From: Bathymodiolus brooksi
Lineage: Eukaryota; Mollusca; Bivalvia; Mytilida; Modiolidae
NCBI GenBank assembly: GCA_963680875.1
Contig: OY804583.1
Coordinates: forward strand, 37,693,982 to 37,757,981
DNA: 64,000 bases
Direction: 5' to 3'
How positions within the stretch are numbered: the stretch's first letter is position 1; each line of letters opens with the position of its first letter. The notes below the pieces were generated by a model. It saw only the letters and a list, made by a program, of their open reading frames with translations, was not told where the DNA came from and made no database searches. Below are positions 9,419-22,009 of this stretch, in pieces. The position numbers were made by a program, and so were the translations under genes.

Positions 9419-12109
9419 CTGGGTTTAACTAGTTTTATTGACATAAAGCTCCCCTCTTAGTGAAACACTGCATTCATAGAAGTGCTTCCCACATGTGACT
9501 TCAATAAACAGTGGCTGGGTTTAACTAGTTTTATTGACCTAAAGCTCCCCTCTTAGTGAAACACTGCGTTCATAGAAGCGCTTCCCACATGTGACTTCAT
9601 TAAAAAGTGGCTGGGTTTAACTAGTTTTATTGACCTAAAGCTCCCCTCTAGGTGAAACACTGCGTTCATAGAAGTGCTTCCCACATGTGACTTCAATAAA
9701 AAGTGGCTGGGTTTAACTAGTTTTATTGACCTAAAGCTCCCCTCTTATTGAAACACTGCATTCATAGAAGTGCTTCCCACATGTGACTTCAATAAAAGGT
9801 GGTTGGGTTTAACTAGTTTTATTGACCTAAAAGCTCCCCTCTAGGTGAAACACTGCATTCATAGAAGTGCTTCCCACATGTGACTTCAATAAAAAGTGGC
9901 TGGGTTTAACTAGTTTTATTGACCTAAAGCACCCCTCTTAGTGAAACACTGCGTTCATAGAAGTGCTTCCCACATGTGACTTCAATAAAAAGTGGCTGGG
10001 TTTAACTAGTTTTATTGACCTAAAGCTCCCCTCTTAGTGAAACACTGCGTTCATAGAAGTGCTTACCACATGTGACTTCATTAAAAAGTGGCTGGGTTTA
10101 ACTAGTTTTATTGACCTAAAGCTCCCCTCTTAGTGAAACACTGCATTCATAGAAGTGCTTACCACATGTGACTTCATTAAAAAGTGGCTGGGTTTAACTA
10201 GTTTTATTGACCTAAAGCTCCCCTCTTAGTGAAACACTGCATTCATAGAAGTTCTTCCCACATGTGACTTCAATAAAAAGTGGCTGGGTTTAACTAGTTT
10301 TATTGACCTAAAGCTCCCCTCTTATTGAAACACTGCATTCATAGAAGTGCTTCCCACATGTGACTTCAATAAAAAGTGGCTGGGTTTAACTAGTTTTATT
10401 GACCTAAAGCTCCCCTCTTAGTGAAACACTGCATTCATAGAAGTGCTTCCCACATGTGACTTCAATAAAAAGTGGCTGGGTTTAACTAGTTTTATTGACC
10501 TAAAGCACCCCTCTTAGTGAAACACTGCGTTCATAGAAGTGCTTCCCACATGTGACTTCAATAAAAAGTGGCTGGGTTTAACTAGTTTTATTGACCTAAA
10601 GCTGCCCTCTTAGTGAAACACTGCGTTCATAGAAGTGCTTCCCACTTGTGACTTCAATAAAAAGTGGCTGGGTTTAACTAGTTTTATTGACCTAAAGCTG
10701 CCCTCTTAGTGAAACACTGCGTTCATAGAAGTGCTTCCCACATGTGACTTCAATAAAAAGTGGCTGGGTTTAACTAGTTTTATTGACCTAAAGCTCTCCT
10801 CTAGGTAAAACACTGTGTTCATAGAAGGTGCTTCCCACATGTGACTTCAATAAAAAGTGGCTGGGTTTAACTAGTTTTATTGACCTAAAGCTCCCCTCTT
10901 AGTGAAACACTGCGTTCATAGAAGTGCTTCCCACATGTGACTTCAATAAAACGTGGCTGGGTTTAACTAGTTTTATTGACCTAAAGCTCCCCTCTTAGTG
11001 ATACACTGCATTCATAGAAGTGCTTCCCACATGTGACTTCAATAAAAAGTGGCTGGGTTTAACTAGTTTTATTGACCTAAAGCTCACCTCTTAGTGAAAC
11101 ACTGCATTCATAGAAGTGCTTCCCACATGTGACTTCAATAAAAAGTGGCTGGGTTTAACTAGTTTTATTGACCTAAAGCTCCCCTCTTAGTGAAACACTG
11201 CGTTCATAGAAGTGCTTCCCACATGTGACTTCATTAAAAAGTGGCTGGGTTTAACTAGTTTTATTGACCTAAAGCTCCCCTCTTAGTGAAACACTACATT
11301 CATAGAAGTGCTTCCCACATGTGACTTCAATAAAAAGTGGCTGGGTTTAACTAGTTTTATTGACCTAAAGCTCCACTCTTAGTGAAACACTGCATTCATA
11401 GAAGTGCTTCCCACATGTGACTTCAATAAAAAGTGGCTGGGTTTAACTAGTTTTATTGACCTAAAGCTCCCCTCTTATTGAAACACTGCATTCATAGAAG
11501 TGCTTCCCACATGTGACTTCAATAAAAAGTGTCTGGGTTTAACTAGTTTTATTGACCTAAAGCTCCCCTCTTAGTGAAACACTGCATTCATATAAGTGCT
11601 TCCCACATGTGACTTCAATAAAAAGTGGCTGGGTTTAACTAGTTTTATTGACCTAAAGCTCCCCTCTTAGTGAAACACTGCGTTCATAGAAGTGCTTCCC
11701 ACATGTGACTTCAATAAAAAGTGGCTGGGTTTAACTAGTTTTATTGACCTAAAGCTCCCCTCTAGGTAAAACACTGTGTTCATAGAAGGTGCTTCCCACA
11801 TGTGACTTCAATAAAAAGTGGCTGGGTTTAACTAGTTTTATTGACCTAAAGCTCCCCTCTTAGTGAAACACTTCGTTCATAGAAGTGCTTCCCACATGTG
11901 ACTTAAATAAAAGGTGGCTGGGTTTAACTAGTTTTATTGACCTAAAGCTCCCCTCTTAGTGAAACACTGCATTCATAGAAGTGCTTCCCACATGTGACTT
12001 CAATAAAAAGTGGCTGGGTTTAACTAGTTTTATTGACCTAAAGCTCCCCTCTTAGTGAAACACTGCGTTCATAGAAGTGCTTCCCACATGTGACTTCATT
12101 AAAAAGTGG
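9419..12109 (+). repeat. 28-mer HOR (2691 bp), first copy
   Basis: Twenty-eight monomers starting with a GACATAAAGC monomer. The unit recurs at 12110, 16244 and 18935. Markers step by exactly 2691: GACATAAAG at 9441 and 12132, GCTTACCAC at 10061 and 12752, type A at 10802 and 13493. The order within the unit is J, K, CTCTAGGTG, CTTATTG with GGTTGGG, B, D, two GCTTACC monomers, then an 11-13-mer-like series and a type-A/type-L pair. Confidence 0.83.
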
Positions 12110-14896
12110 CTGGGTTTAACTAGTTTTATTGACATAAAGCTCCCCTCTTAGTGAAACACTGCATTCATAGAAGTGCTTCCCACATGTGACTTCAATAAAC
12201 AGTGGCTGGGTTTAACTAGTTTTATTGACCTAAAGCTCCCCTCTTAGTGAAACACTGCGTTCATAGAAGTGCTTCCCACATTTGACTTCATTAAAAAGTG
12301 GCTGGGTTTAACTAGTTTTATTGACCTAAAGCTCCCCTCTAGGTGAAACACTGCGTTCATAGAAGTGCTTCCCACATGTGACTTCAATAAAAAGTGGCTG
12401 GGTTTAACTAGTTTTATTGACCTAAAGCTCCCCTCTTATTGAAACACTGCATTCATAGAAGTGCTTCCCACATGTGACTTCAATAAAAGGTGGTTGGGTT
12501 TAACTAGTTTTATTGACCTAAAAGCTCCCCTCTAGGTGAAACACTGCATTCATAGAAGTGCTTCCCACATGTGACTTCAATAAAAAGTGGCTGGGTTTAA
12601 CTAGTTTTATTGACCTAAAGCACCCCTCTTAGTGAAACACTGCGTTCATAGAAGTGCTTCCCACATGTGACTTCAATAAAAAGTGGCTGGGTTTAACTAG
12701 TTTTATTGACCTAAAGCTCCCCTCTTAGTGAAACACTGCGTTCATAGAAGTGCTTACCACATGTGACTTCATTAAAAAGTGGCTGGGTTTAACTAGTTTT
12801 ATTGACCTAAAGCTCCCCTCTTAGTGAAACACTGCATTCATAGAAGTGCTTACCACATGTGACTTCATTAAAAAGTGGCTGGGTTTAACTAGTTTTATTG
12901 ACCTAAAGCTCCCCTCTTAGTGAAACACTGCATTCATAGAAGTTCTTCCCACATGTGACTTCAATAAAAAGTGGCTGGGTTTAACTAGTTTTATTGACCT
13001 AAAGCTCCCCTCTTATTGAAACACTGCATTCATAGAAGTGCTTCCCACATGTGACTTCAATAAAAAGTGGCTGGGTTTAACTAGTTTTATTGACCTAAAG
13101 CTCCCCTCTTAGTGAAACACTGCATTCATAGAAGTGCTTCCCACATGTGACTTCAATAAAAAGTGGCTGGGTTTAACTAGTTTTATTGACCTAAAGCACC
13201 CCTCTTAGTGAAACACTGCGTTCATAGAAGTGCTTCCCACATGTGACTTCAATAAAAAGTGGCTGGGTTTAACTAGTTTTATTGACCTAAAGCTGCCCTC
13301 TTAGTGAAACACTGCGTTCATAGAAGTGCTTCCCACATGTGACTTCAATAAAAAGTGGCTGGGTTTAACTAGTTTTATTGACCTAAAGCTGCCCTCTTAG
13401 TGAAACACTGCGTTCATAGAAGTGCTTCCCACATGTGACTTCAATAAAAAGTGGCTGGGTTTAACTAGTTTTATTGACCTAAAGCTCCCCTCTAGGTAAA
13501 ACACTGTGTTCATAGAAGGTGCTTCCCACATGTGACTTCAATAAAAAGTGGCTGGGTTTAACTAGTTTTATTGACCTAAAGCTCCCCTCTTAGTGAAACA
13601 CTGCGTTCATAGAAGTGCTTCCCACATGTGACTTCAATAAAACGTGGCTGGGTTTAACTAGTTTTATTGACCTAAAGCTCCCCTCTTAGTGATACACTGC
13701 ATTCATAGAAGTGCTTCCCACATGTGACTTCAATAAAAAGTGGCTGGGTTTAACTAGTTTTATTGACCTAAAGCTCACCTCTTAGTGAAACACTGCATTC
13801 ATAGAAGTGCTTCCCACATGTGACTTCAATAAAAAGTGGCTGGGTTTAACTAGTTTTATTGACCTAAAGCTCCCCTCTTAGTGAAACACTGCGTTCATAG
13901 AAGTGCTTCCCACATGTGACTTCATTAAAAAGTGGCTGGGTTTAACTAGTTTTATTGACCTAAAGCTCCCCTCTTAGTGAAACACTACATTCATAGAAGT
14001 GCTTCCCACATGTGACTTCAATAAAAAGTGGCTGGGTTTAACTAGTTTTATTGACCTAAAGCTCCACTCTTAGTGAAACACTGCATTCATAGAAGTGCTT
14101 CCCACATGTGACTTCAATAAAAAGTGGCTGGGTTTAACTAGTTTTATTGACCTAAAGCTCCCCTCTTATTGAAACACTGCATTCATAGAAGTGCTTCCCA
14201 CATGTGACTTCAATAAAAAGTGTCTGGGTTTAACTAGTTTTATTGACCTAAAGCTCCCCTCTTAGTGAAACACTGCATTCATATAAGTGCTTCCCACATG
14301 TGACTTCAATAAAAAGTGGCTGGGTTTAACTAGTTTTATTGACCTAAAGCTCCCCTCTTAGTGAAACACTGCGTTCATAGAAGTGCTTCCCACATGTGAC
14401 TTCAATAAAAAGTGGCTGGGTTTAACTAGTTTTATTGACCTAAAGCTGCCCTCTTAGTGAAACACTGCGTTCATAGAAGTGCTTCCCACATGTGACTTCA
14501 ATAAAAAGTGGCTGGGTTTAACTAGTTTTATTGACCTAAAGCTCCCCTCTAGGTAAAACACTGTGTTCATAGAAGGTGCTTCCCACATGTGACTTCAATA
14601 AAAAGTGGCTGGGTTTAACTAGTTTTATTGACCTAAAGCTCCCCTCTTAGTGAAACACTGCGTTCATAGAAGTGCTTCCCACATGTGACTTAAATAAAAC
14701 GTGGCTGGGTTTAACTAGTTTTATTGACCTAAAGCTCCCCTCTTAGTGATACACTGCATTCATTGAAGTGCTTCCCACATGTGACTTCAATAAAAAGTGG
14801 CTGGGTTTAACTAGTTTTATTGACCTAAAGCTCCCCTCTTAGTGAAACACTGCATTCATAGAAGTGCTTCCCACATGTGACTTCAATAAAAAGTGG
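12110..14896 (+). repeat. 28-mer HOR, second copy with a divergent tail
   Basis: Repeats 9419-12109 at an offset of 2691 up to about 14430. It then switches to a tail of CTGCCC, type A at 14550, TTAAATAAAACG, TGATACAC and CATTGAAG. This tail matches the older 3.5-6.6 kb region rather than the first copy. The switch point marks recombination between two HOR families. Confidence 0.78.
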
Positions 14897-15185
14897 CTGG
14901 GTTTAACTAGTTTTATTGACCTAAAGCTTCCCTCTTAGTCAAACACTGCATTCATAGAAGTGCTTCCCACATGTGACTTTAATAAAAAGTGGCTGGGTTT
15001 AACTAGTTTTATTGACCTAAAGCTCCCTTCTTATTGAAACACTGCATTCATAGAAGTGCTTCCCACATGTGACTTCAATAAAAGGTGGCTGGGTTTAACT
15101 AGTTTTATTGACCTAAAAGCTCCCCTCTAGGTGAAACACTGCATTCATAGAAGTGCTTCCCACATGTGACTTCAATAAAAAGTGG

Positions 15186-18100
15186 CTGGGTTTAACTAGT
15201 TTTATTGACTTAAAGCACCCCTCTTAGTGAAACACTGCGTTCATAGAAGTGCTTCCCACATGTGACTTCAATAAAAAGTGGCTGGGTTTAACTAGTTTTA
15301 TTGACCTAAAGCTCCCCTCTTAGTGAAACACTGCGTTCATAGAAGTGCTTCCCACATGTGACTTCAATAAAAAGTGGCTGGGTTTAACTAGTTGTATTGA
15401 CCTAAAACTCCCCTCTAGGTGAAACAATGCATTCATAGAAGTGCTTCCCACATGTGACTTCAATAAAAAGTGGCTGGGATTAACTAGTTTTATTGACCTA
15501 AAGCTCCACTCTTAGTGAAACACTGCATTCATAGAAGTGCTTCCCACATGTGACTTCAATAAAAAAGTGGCTGGGTTTAACTAGTTTTATTGACCTAAAG
15601 CTCCCCTCTTAGTGAAACACTGCATTCATAGAAGTGCTTCCCACATGTGACTTCAATAAAAAGTGGCTGGGTTTAACTAGTTTTATTGACCTAAAGCTCC
15701 CCTCTTAGTGAAACACTGCGTTCATAGAAGTGCTTCCCACATGTGACTTCAATAAAAAGTGGCTGGGTTTAACTAGTTTTATTGACCTAAAGCTGCCCTC
15801 ATAGTGAAACACTGCATTCATAGAAGTGCTTCCCACATGTGACTTCAATAAAAAGTGGCTGGGTTTAACTAGTTTTATCGACCTAAAGCTCCCCTCTAGG
15901 TAAAACACTGTGTTCATAGAAGGTGCTTCCCACATGTGACTTCAATAAAAAGTGGCTGGGTTTAACTAGTTTTATTGACCTAAAGCTCCCCTCTTAGTGA
16001 AACACTTCGTTCATAGAAGTGCTTCCCACATGTGACTTAAATAAAAGGTGGCTGGGTTTAACTAGTTTTATTGACCTAAAGCTCCCCTCTTAGTGAAACA
16101 CTGCATTCATAGAAGTGCTTCCCACATGTGACTTCAATAAAAAGTGGCTGGGTTTAACTAGTTTTATTGACCTAAAGCTCCCCTCTTAGTGAAACACTGC
16201 GTTCATAGAAGTGCTTCCCACATGTGACTTCATTAAAAAGTGGCTGGGTTTAACTAGTTTTATTGACATAAAGCTCCCCTCTTAGTGAAACACTGCATTC
16301 ATAGAAGTGCTTCCCACATGTGACTTCAATAAACAGTGGCTGGGTTTAACTAGTTTTATTGACCTAAAGCTCCCCTCTTAGTGAAACACTGCGTTCATAG
16401 AAGTGCTTCCCACATGTGACTTCATTAAAAAGTGGCTGGGTTTAACTAGTTTTATTGACCTAAAGCTCCCCTCTAGGTGAAACACTGCGTTCATAGAAGT
16501 GCTTCCCACATGTGACTTCAATAAAAAGTGGCTGGGTTTAACTAGTTTTATTGACCTAAAGCTCCCCTCTTATTGAAACACTGCATTCATAGAAGTGCTT
16601 CCCACATGTGACTTCAATAAAAGGTGGTTGGGTTTAACTAGTTTTATTGACCTAAAAGCTCCCCTCTAGGTGAAACACTGCATTCATAGAAGTGCTTCCC
16701 ACATGTGACTTCAATAAAAAGTGGCTGGGTTTAACTAGTTTTATTGACCTAAAGCACCCCTCTTAGTGAAACACTGCGTTCATAGAAGTGCTTCCCACAT
16801 GTGACTTCAATAAAAAGTGGCTGGGTTTAACTAGTTTTATTGACCTAAAGCTCCCCTCTTAGTGAAACACTGCGTTCATAGAAGTGCTTACCACATGTGA
16901 CTTCATTAAAAAGTGGCTGGGTTTAACTAGTTTTATTGACCTAAAGCTCCCCTCTTAGTGAAACACTGCATTCATAGAAGTGCTTACCACATGTGACTTC
17001 ATTAAAAAGTGGCTGGGTTTAATTAGTTTTATTGACCTAAAGCTCCCCTCTTAGTGAAACACTGCATTCATAGAAGTTCTTCCCACATGTGACTTCAATA
17101 AAAAGTGGCTGGGTTTAACTAGTTTTATTGACCTAAAGCTCCCCTCTTATTGAAACACTGCATTCATAGAAGTGCTTCCCACATGTGACTTCAATAAAAA
17201 GTGGCTGGGTTTAACTAGTTTTATTGACCTAAAGCTCCCCTCTTAGTGAAACACTGCATTCATAGAAGTGCTTCCCACATGTGACTTCAATAAAAAGTGG
17301 CTGGGTTTAACTAGTTTTATTGACCTAAAGCACCCCTCTTAGTGAAACACTGCGTTCATAGAAGTGCTTCCCACATGTGACTTCAATAAAAAGTGGCTGG
17401 GTTTAACTAGTTTTATTGACCTAAAGCTGCCCTCTTAGTGAAACACTGCGTTCATAGAAGTGCTTCCCACATGTGACTTCAATAAAAAGTGGCTGGGTTT
17501 AACTAGTTTTATTGACCTAAAGCTGCCCTCTTAGTGAAACACTGCGTTCATAGAAGTGCTTCCCACATGTGACTTCAATAAAAAGTGGCTGGGTTTAACT
17601 AGTTTTATTGACCTAAAGCTCCCCTCTAGGTAAAACACTGTGTTCATAGAAGGTGCTTCCCACATGTGACTTCAATAAAAAGTGGCTGGGTTTAACTAGT
17701 TTTATTGACCTAAAGCTCCCCTCTTAGTGAAACACTGCGTTCATAGAAGTGCTTCCCACATGTGACTTCAATAAAACGTGGCTGGGTTTAACTAGTTTTA
17801 TTGACCTAAAGCTCCCCTCTTAGTGATACACTGCATTCATAGAAGTGCTTCCCACATGTGACTTCAATAAAAAGTGGCTGGGTTTAACTAGTTTTATTGA
17901 CCTAAAGCTCACCTCTTAGTGAAACACTGCATTCATAGAAGTGCTTCCCACATGTGACTTCAATAAAAAGTGGCTGGGTTTAACTAGTTTTATTGACCTA
18001 AAGCTCCCCTCTTAGTGAAACACTGCGTTCATAGAAGTGCTTCCCACATGTGACTTCATTAAAAAGTGGCTGGGTTTAACTAGTTTTATTGACCTAAAGC

Positions 18101-21100
18101 TCCCCTCTTAGTGAAACACTATATTCATAGAAGTGCTTCCCACATGTGACTTCAATAAAAAGTGGCTGGGTTTAACTAGTTTTATTGACCTAAAGCTCCA
18201 CTCTTAGTGAAACACTGCATTCATAGAAGTGCTTCCCACATGTGACTTCAATAAAAAGTGGCTGGGTTTAACTAGTTTTATTGACCTAAAGCTCCCCTCT
18301 TATTGAAACACTGCATTCATAGAAGTGCTTCCCACATGTGACTTCAATAAAAAGTGTCTGGGTTTAACTAGTTTTATTGACCTAAAGCTCCCCTCTTAGT
18401 GAAACACTGCATTCATATAAGTGCTTCCCACATGTGACTTCAATAAAAAGTGGCTGGGTTTAACTAGTTTTATTGACCTAAAGCTCCCCTCTTAGTGAAA
18501 CACTGCGTTCATAGAAGTGCTTCCCACATGTGACTTCAATAAAAAGTGGCTGGGTTTAACTAGTTTTATTGACCTAAAGCTCCCCTCTAGGTAAAACACT
18601 GTGTTCATAGAAGGTGCTTCCCACATGTGACTTCAATAAAAAGTGGCTGGGTTTAACTAGTTTTATTGACCTAAAGCTCCCCTCTTAGTGAAACACTTCG
18701 TTCATAGAAGTGCTTCCCACATGTGACTTAAATAAAAGGTGGCTGGGTTTAACTAGTTTTATTGACCTAAAGCTCCCCTCTTAGTGAAACACTGCATTCA
18801 TAGAAGTGCTTCCCACATGTGACTTCAATAAAAAGTGGCTGGGTTTAACTAGTTTTATTGACCTAAAGCTCCCCTCTTAGTGAAACACTGCGTTCATAGA
18901 AGTGCTTCCCACATGTGACTTCATTAAAAAGTGGCTGGGTTTAACTAGTTTTATTGACATAAAGCTCCCCTCTTAGTGAAACACTGCATTCATAGAAGTG
19001 CTTCCCACATGTGACTTCAATAAACAGTGGCTGGGTTTAACTAGTTTTATTGACCTAAAGCTCCCCTCTTAGTGAAACACTGCGTTCATAGAAGTGCTTC
19101 CCACATGTGACTTCATTAAAAAGTGGCTGGGTTTAACTAGTTTTATTGACCTAAAGCTCCCCTCTAGGTGAAACACTGCGTTCATAGAAGTGCTTCCCAC
19201 ATGTGACTTCAATAAAAAGTGGCTGGGTTTAACTAGTTTTATTGACCTAAAGCTCCCCTCTTATTGAAACACTGCATTCATAGAAGTGCTTCCCACATGT
19301 GACTTCAATAAAAGGTGGTTGGGTTTAACTAGTTTTATTGACCTAAAAGCTCCGCTCTAGGTGAAACACTGCATTCATAGAAGTGCTTCCCACATGTGAC
19401 TTCAATAAAAAGTGGCTGGGTTTAACTAGTTTTATTGACCTAAAGCACCCCTCTTAGTGAAACACTGCGTTCATAGAAGTGCTTCCCACATGTGACTTCA
19501 ATAAAAAGTGGCTGGGTTTAACTAGTTTTATTGACCTAAAGCTCCCCTCTTAGTGAAACACTGCGTTCATAGAAGTGCTTACCACATGTGACTTCATTAA
19601 AAAGTGGCTGGGTTTAACTAGTTTTATTGACCTAAAGCTCCCCTCTTAGTGAAACACTGCATTCATAGAAGTGCTTACCACATGTGACTTCATTAAAAAG
19701 TGGCTGGGTTTAACTAGTTTTATTGACCTAAAGCTCCCCTCTTAGTGAAACACTGCATTCATAGAAGTGCTTACCACATGTGACTTCATTAAAAAGTGGC
19801 TGGGTTTAACTAGTTTTATTGACCTAAAGCTCCCCTCTTATTGAAACACTGCATTCATAGAAGTGCTTCCCACATGTGACTTCAATAAAAAGTGGCTGGG
19901 TTTAACTAGTTTTATTGACCTAAAGCTCCCCTCTTAGTGAAACACTGCATTCATAGAAGTGCTTCCCACATGTGACTTCAATAAAAAGTGGCTGGGTTTA
20001 ACTAGTTTTATTGACCTAAAGCACCCCTCTTAGTGAAACACTGCGTTCATAGAAGTGCTTCCCACATGTGACTTCAATAAAAAGTGGCTGGGTTTAACTA
20101 GTTTTATTGACCTAAAGCTGCCCTCTTAGTGAAACACTGCGTTCATAGAAGTGCTTCCCACATGTGACTTCAATAAAAAGTGGCTGGGTTTAACTAGTTT
20201 TATTGACCTAAAGCTGCCCTCTTAGTGAAACACTGCGTTCATAGAAGTGCTTCCCACATGTGACTTCAATAAAAAGTGGCTGGGTTTAACTAGTTTTATT
20301 GACCTAAAGCTCCCCTCTAGGTAAAACACTGTGTTCATAGAAGGTGCTTCCCACATGTGACTTCAATAAAAAGTGGCTGGGTTTAACTAGTTTTATTGAC
20401 CTAAAGCTCCCCTCTTAGTGAAACACTGCGTTCATAGAAGTGCTTCCCACATGTGACTTCAATAAAACGTGGCTGGGTTTAACTAGTTTTATTGACCTAA
20501 AGCTCCCCTCTTAGTGATACACTGCATTCATAGAAGTGCTTCCCACATGTGACTTCAATAAAAAGTGGCTGGGTTTAACTAGTTTTATTGACCTAAAGCT
20601 CACCTCTTAGTGAAACACTGCATTCATAGAAGTGCTTCCCACATGTGACTTCAATAAAAAGTGGCTGGGTTTAACTAGTTTTATTGACCTAAAGCTCCCC
20701 TCTTAGTGAAACACTGCGTTCATAGAAGTGCTTCCCACATGTGACTTCATTAAAAAGTGGCTGGGTTTAACTAGTTTTATTGACCTAAAGCTCCCCTCTT
20801 AGTGAAACACTACATTCATAGAAGTGCTTCCCACATGTGACTTCAATAAAAAGTGGCTGGGTTTAACTAGTTTTATTGACCTAAAGCTCCACTCTTAGTG
20901 AAACACTGCATTCATAGAAGTGCTTCCCACATGTGACTTCAATAAAAAGTGGCTGGGTTTAACTAGTTTTATTGACCTAAAGCTCCCCTCTTATTGAAAC
21001 ACTGCATTCATAGAAGTGCTTCCCACATGTGACTTCAATAAAAAGTGTCTGGGTTTAACTAGTTTTATTGACCTAAAGCTCCCCTCTTATTGAAACACTG

Positions 21101-21721
21101 CATTCATATAAGTGCTTCCCACATGTGACTTCAATAAAAAGTGTCTGGGTTTAACTAGTTTTATTGACCTAAAGCTCCCCTCTTAGTGAAACACTGCGTT
21201 CATAGAAGTGCTTCCCACATGTGACTTCAATAAAAAGTGGCTGGGTTTAACTAGTTTTATTGACCTAAAGCTGCCCTCTTAGTGAAACACTGCGTTCATA
21301 GAAGTGCTTCCCACATGTGACTTCAATAAAAAGTGGCTGGGTTTAACTAGTTTTATTGACCTAAAGCTCCCCTCTAGGTAAAACACTGTGTTCATAGAAG
21401 GTGCTTCCCACATGTGACTTCAATAAAAAGTGGCTGGGTTTAACTAGTTTTATTGACCTAAAGCTCCCCTCTTAGTGAAACACTGCGTTCATAGAAGTGC
21501 TTCCCACATGTGACTTAAATAAAACGTGACTGGGTTTAACTAGTTTTATTGACCTAAAGCTCCCCTCTTAGTGATACACTGCATTCATTGAAGTGCTTCC
21601 CACATGTGACTTCAATAAAAAGTGGCTGGGTTTAACTAGTTTTATTGACCTAAAGCTCCCCTCTTAGTGAAACACTGCATTCATAGAAGTGCTTCCCACA
21701 TGTGACTTCAATAAAAAGTGG
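15186..21721 (+). repeat. Superblock, right copy (about 6.54 kb)
   Basis: Near-identical repeat of 8457-14896 with one additional monomer at 15956-16147, where the left copy has a single hybrid monomer. Private changes include TTTTATCGACC near 15878, AATTAGTTTT near 17021, CACTATATTC near 18119 and a third GCTTACCAC monomer near 19767. These show the low divergence that has accumulated since duplication, about a handful of changes over 6.5 kb by eye. Confidence 0.82.
16244..18934 (+). repeat. 28-mer HOR, third copy (2691 bp)
   Basis: Corresponds to 9419-12109 at an offset of 6825 and to 18935 onward at an offset of 2691. GACATAAAG lies at 16266 and 18957, GCTTACCAC at 16886 and 19577, and type A at 17627 and 20318. 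It belongs to the right superblock copy. Confidence 0.82.
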
Positions 21722-22009
21722 CTGGGTTTAACTAGTTTTATTGACCTAAAGCTCCCCTCTTAGTGAAACACTGCGTTCATAGAAGTGTTTCCCACATGTG
21801 ACTTCATTAAAAAGTGGCTGGGTTTAACTAGTTTTATTGACCTAAAGCTTCCCTCTTAGTGAAACACTGCGTTCATAGAAGTGCTTCCCACATGTGACTT
21901 CAATAAAAAGTGGCTGGGTTTAACTAGTTTTATTGACCTAAACCTCCCCTCTTATTGAAACACTGCATTCATAGAAGTGCTTCCCACATGTGACTTCAAT
22001 AAAAGGTGG
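19127..22009 (+). repeat. 30-mer HOR (2883 bp), left copy
   Basis: Thirty monomers beginning with CTCTAGGTGAAACACTGCG. They are repeated directly at 22010-24892. Paired markers at 2883 bp: CTCCGCTCTAGG (19352 and 22235), GCTTACCAC (19577 and 22460), and type A (20318 and 23201; 21375 and 24258). A rare GTGACTGGG change near 21528 is shared with 24411. The left copy has a third GCTTACCAC monomer near 19767 where the right copy has GTTCTTCCC. Confidence 0.84.

Larger units (their letters stand above)
8457..14896 (+). repeat. Superblock, left copy (about 6.44 kb)
   Basis: Sixty-seven or so monomers that recur at 15186-21721. Offsets are 6729 bp up to about 9300 and 6825 bp afterwards, because this copy lacks one monomer. 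Shared markers: GACTTAAAGCACC (8481 and 15210), AGTTGTATTG, GGGATTAAC, AAAAAAGTGG, CTCATAGTG, type A at 9168 and 15897, GACATAAAG at 9441 and 16266, GCTTACCAC at 10061 and 16886, and type A at 10802, 11763, 13493 and 14550 against 17627, 18588, 20318 and 21375. Confidence 0.85.
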
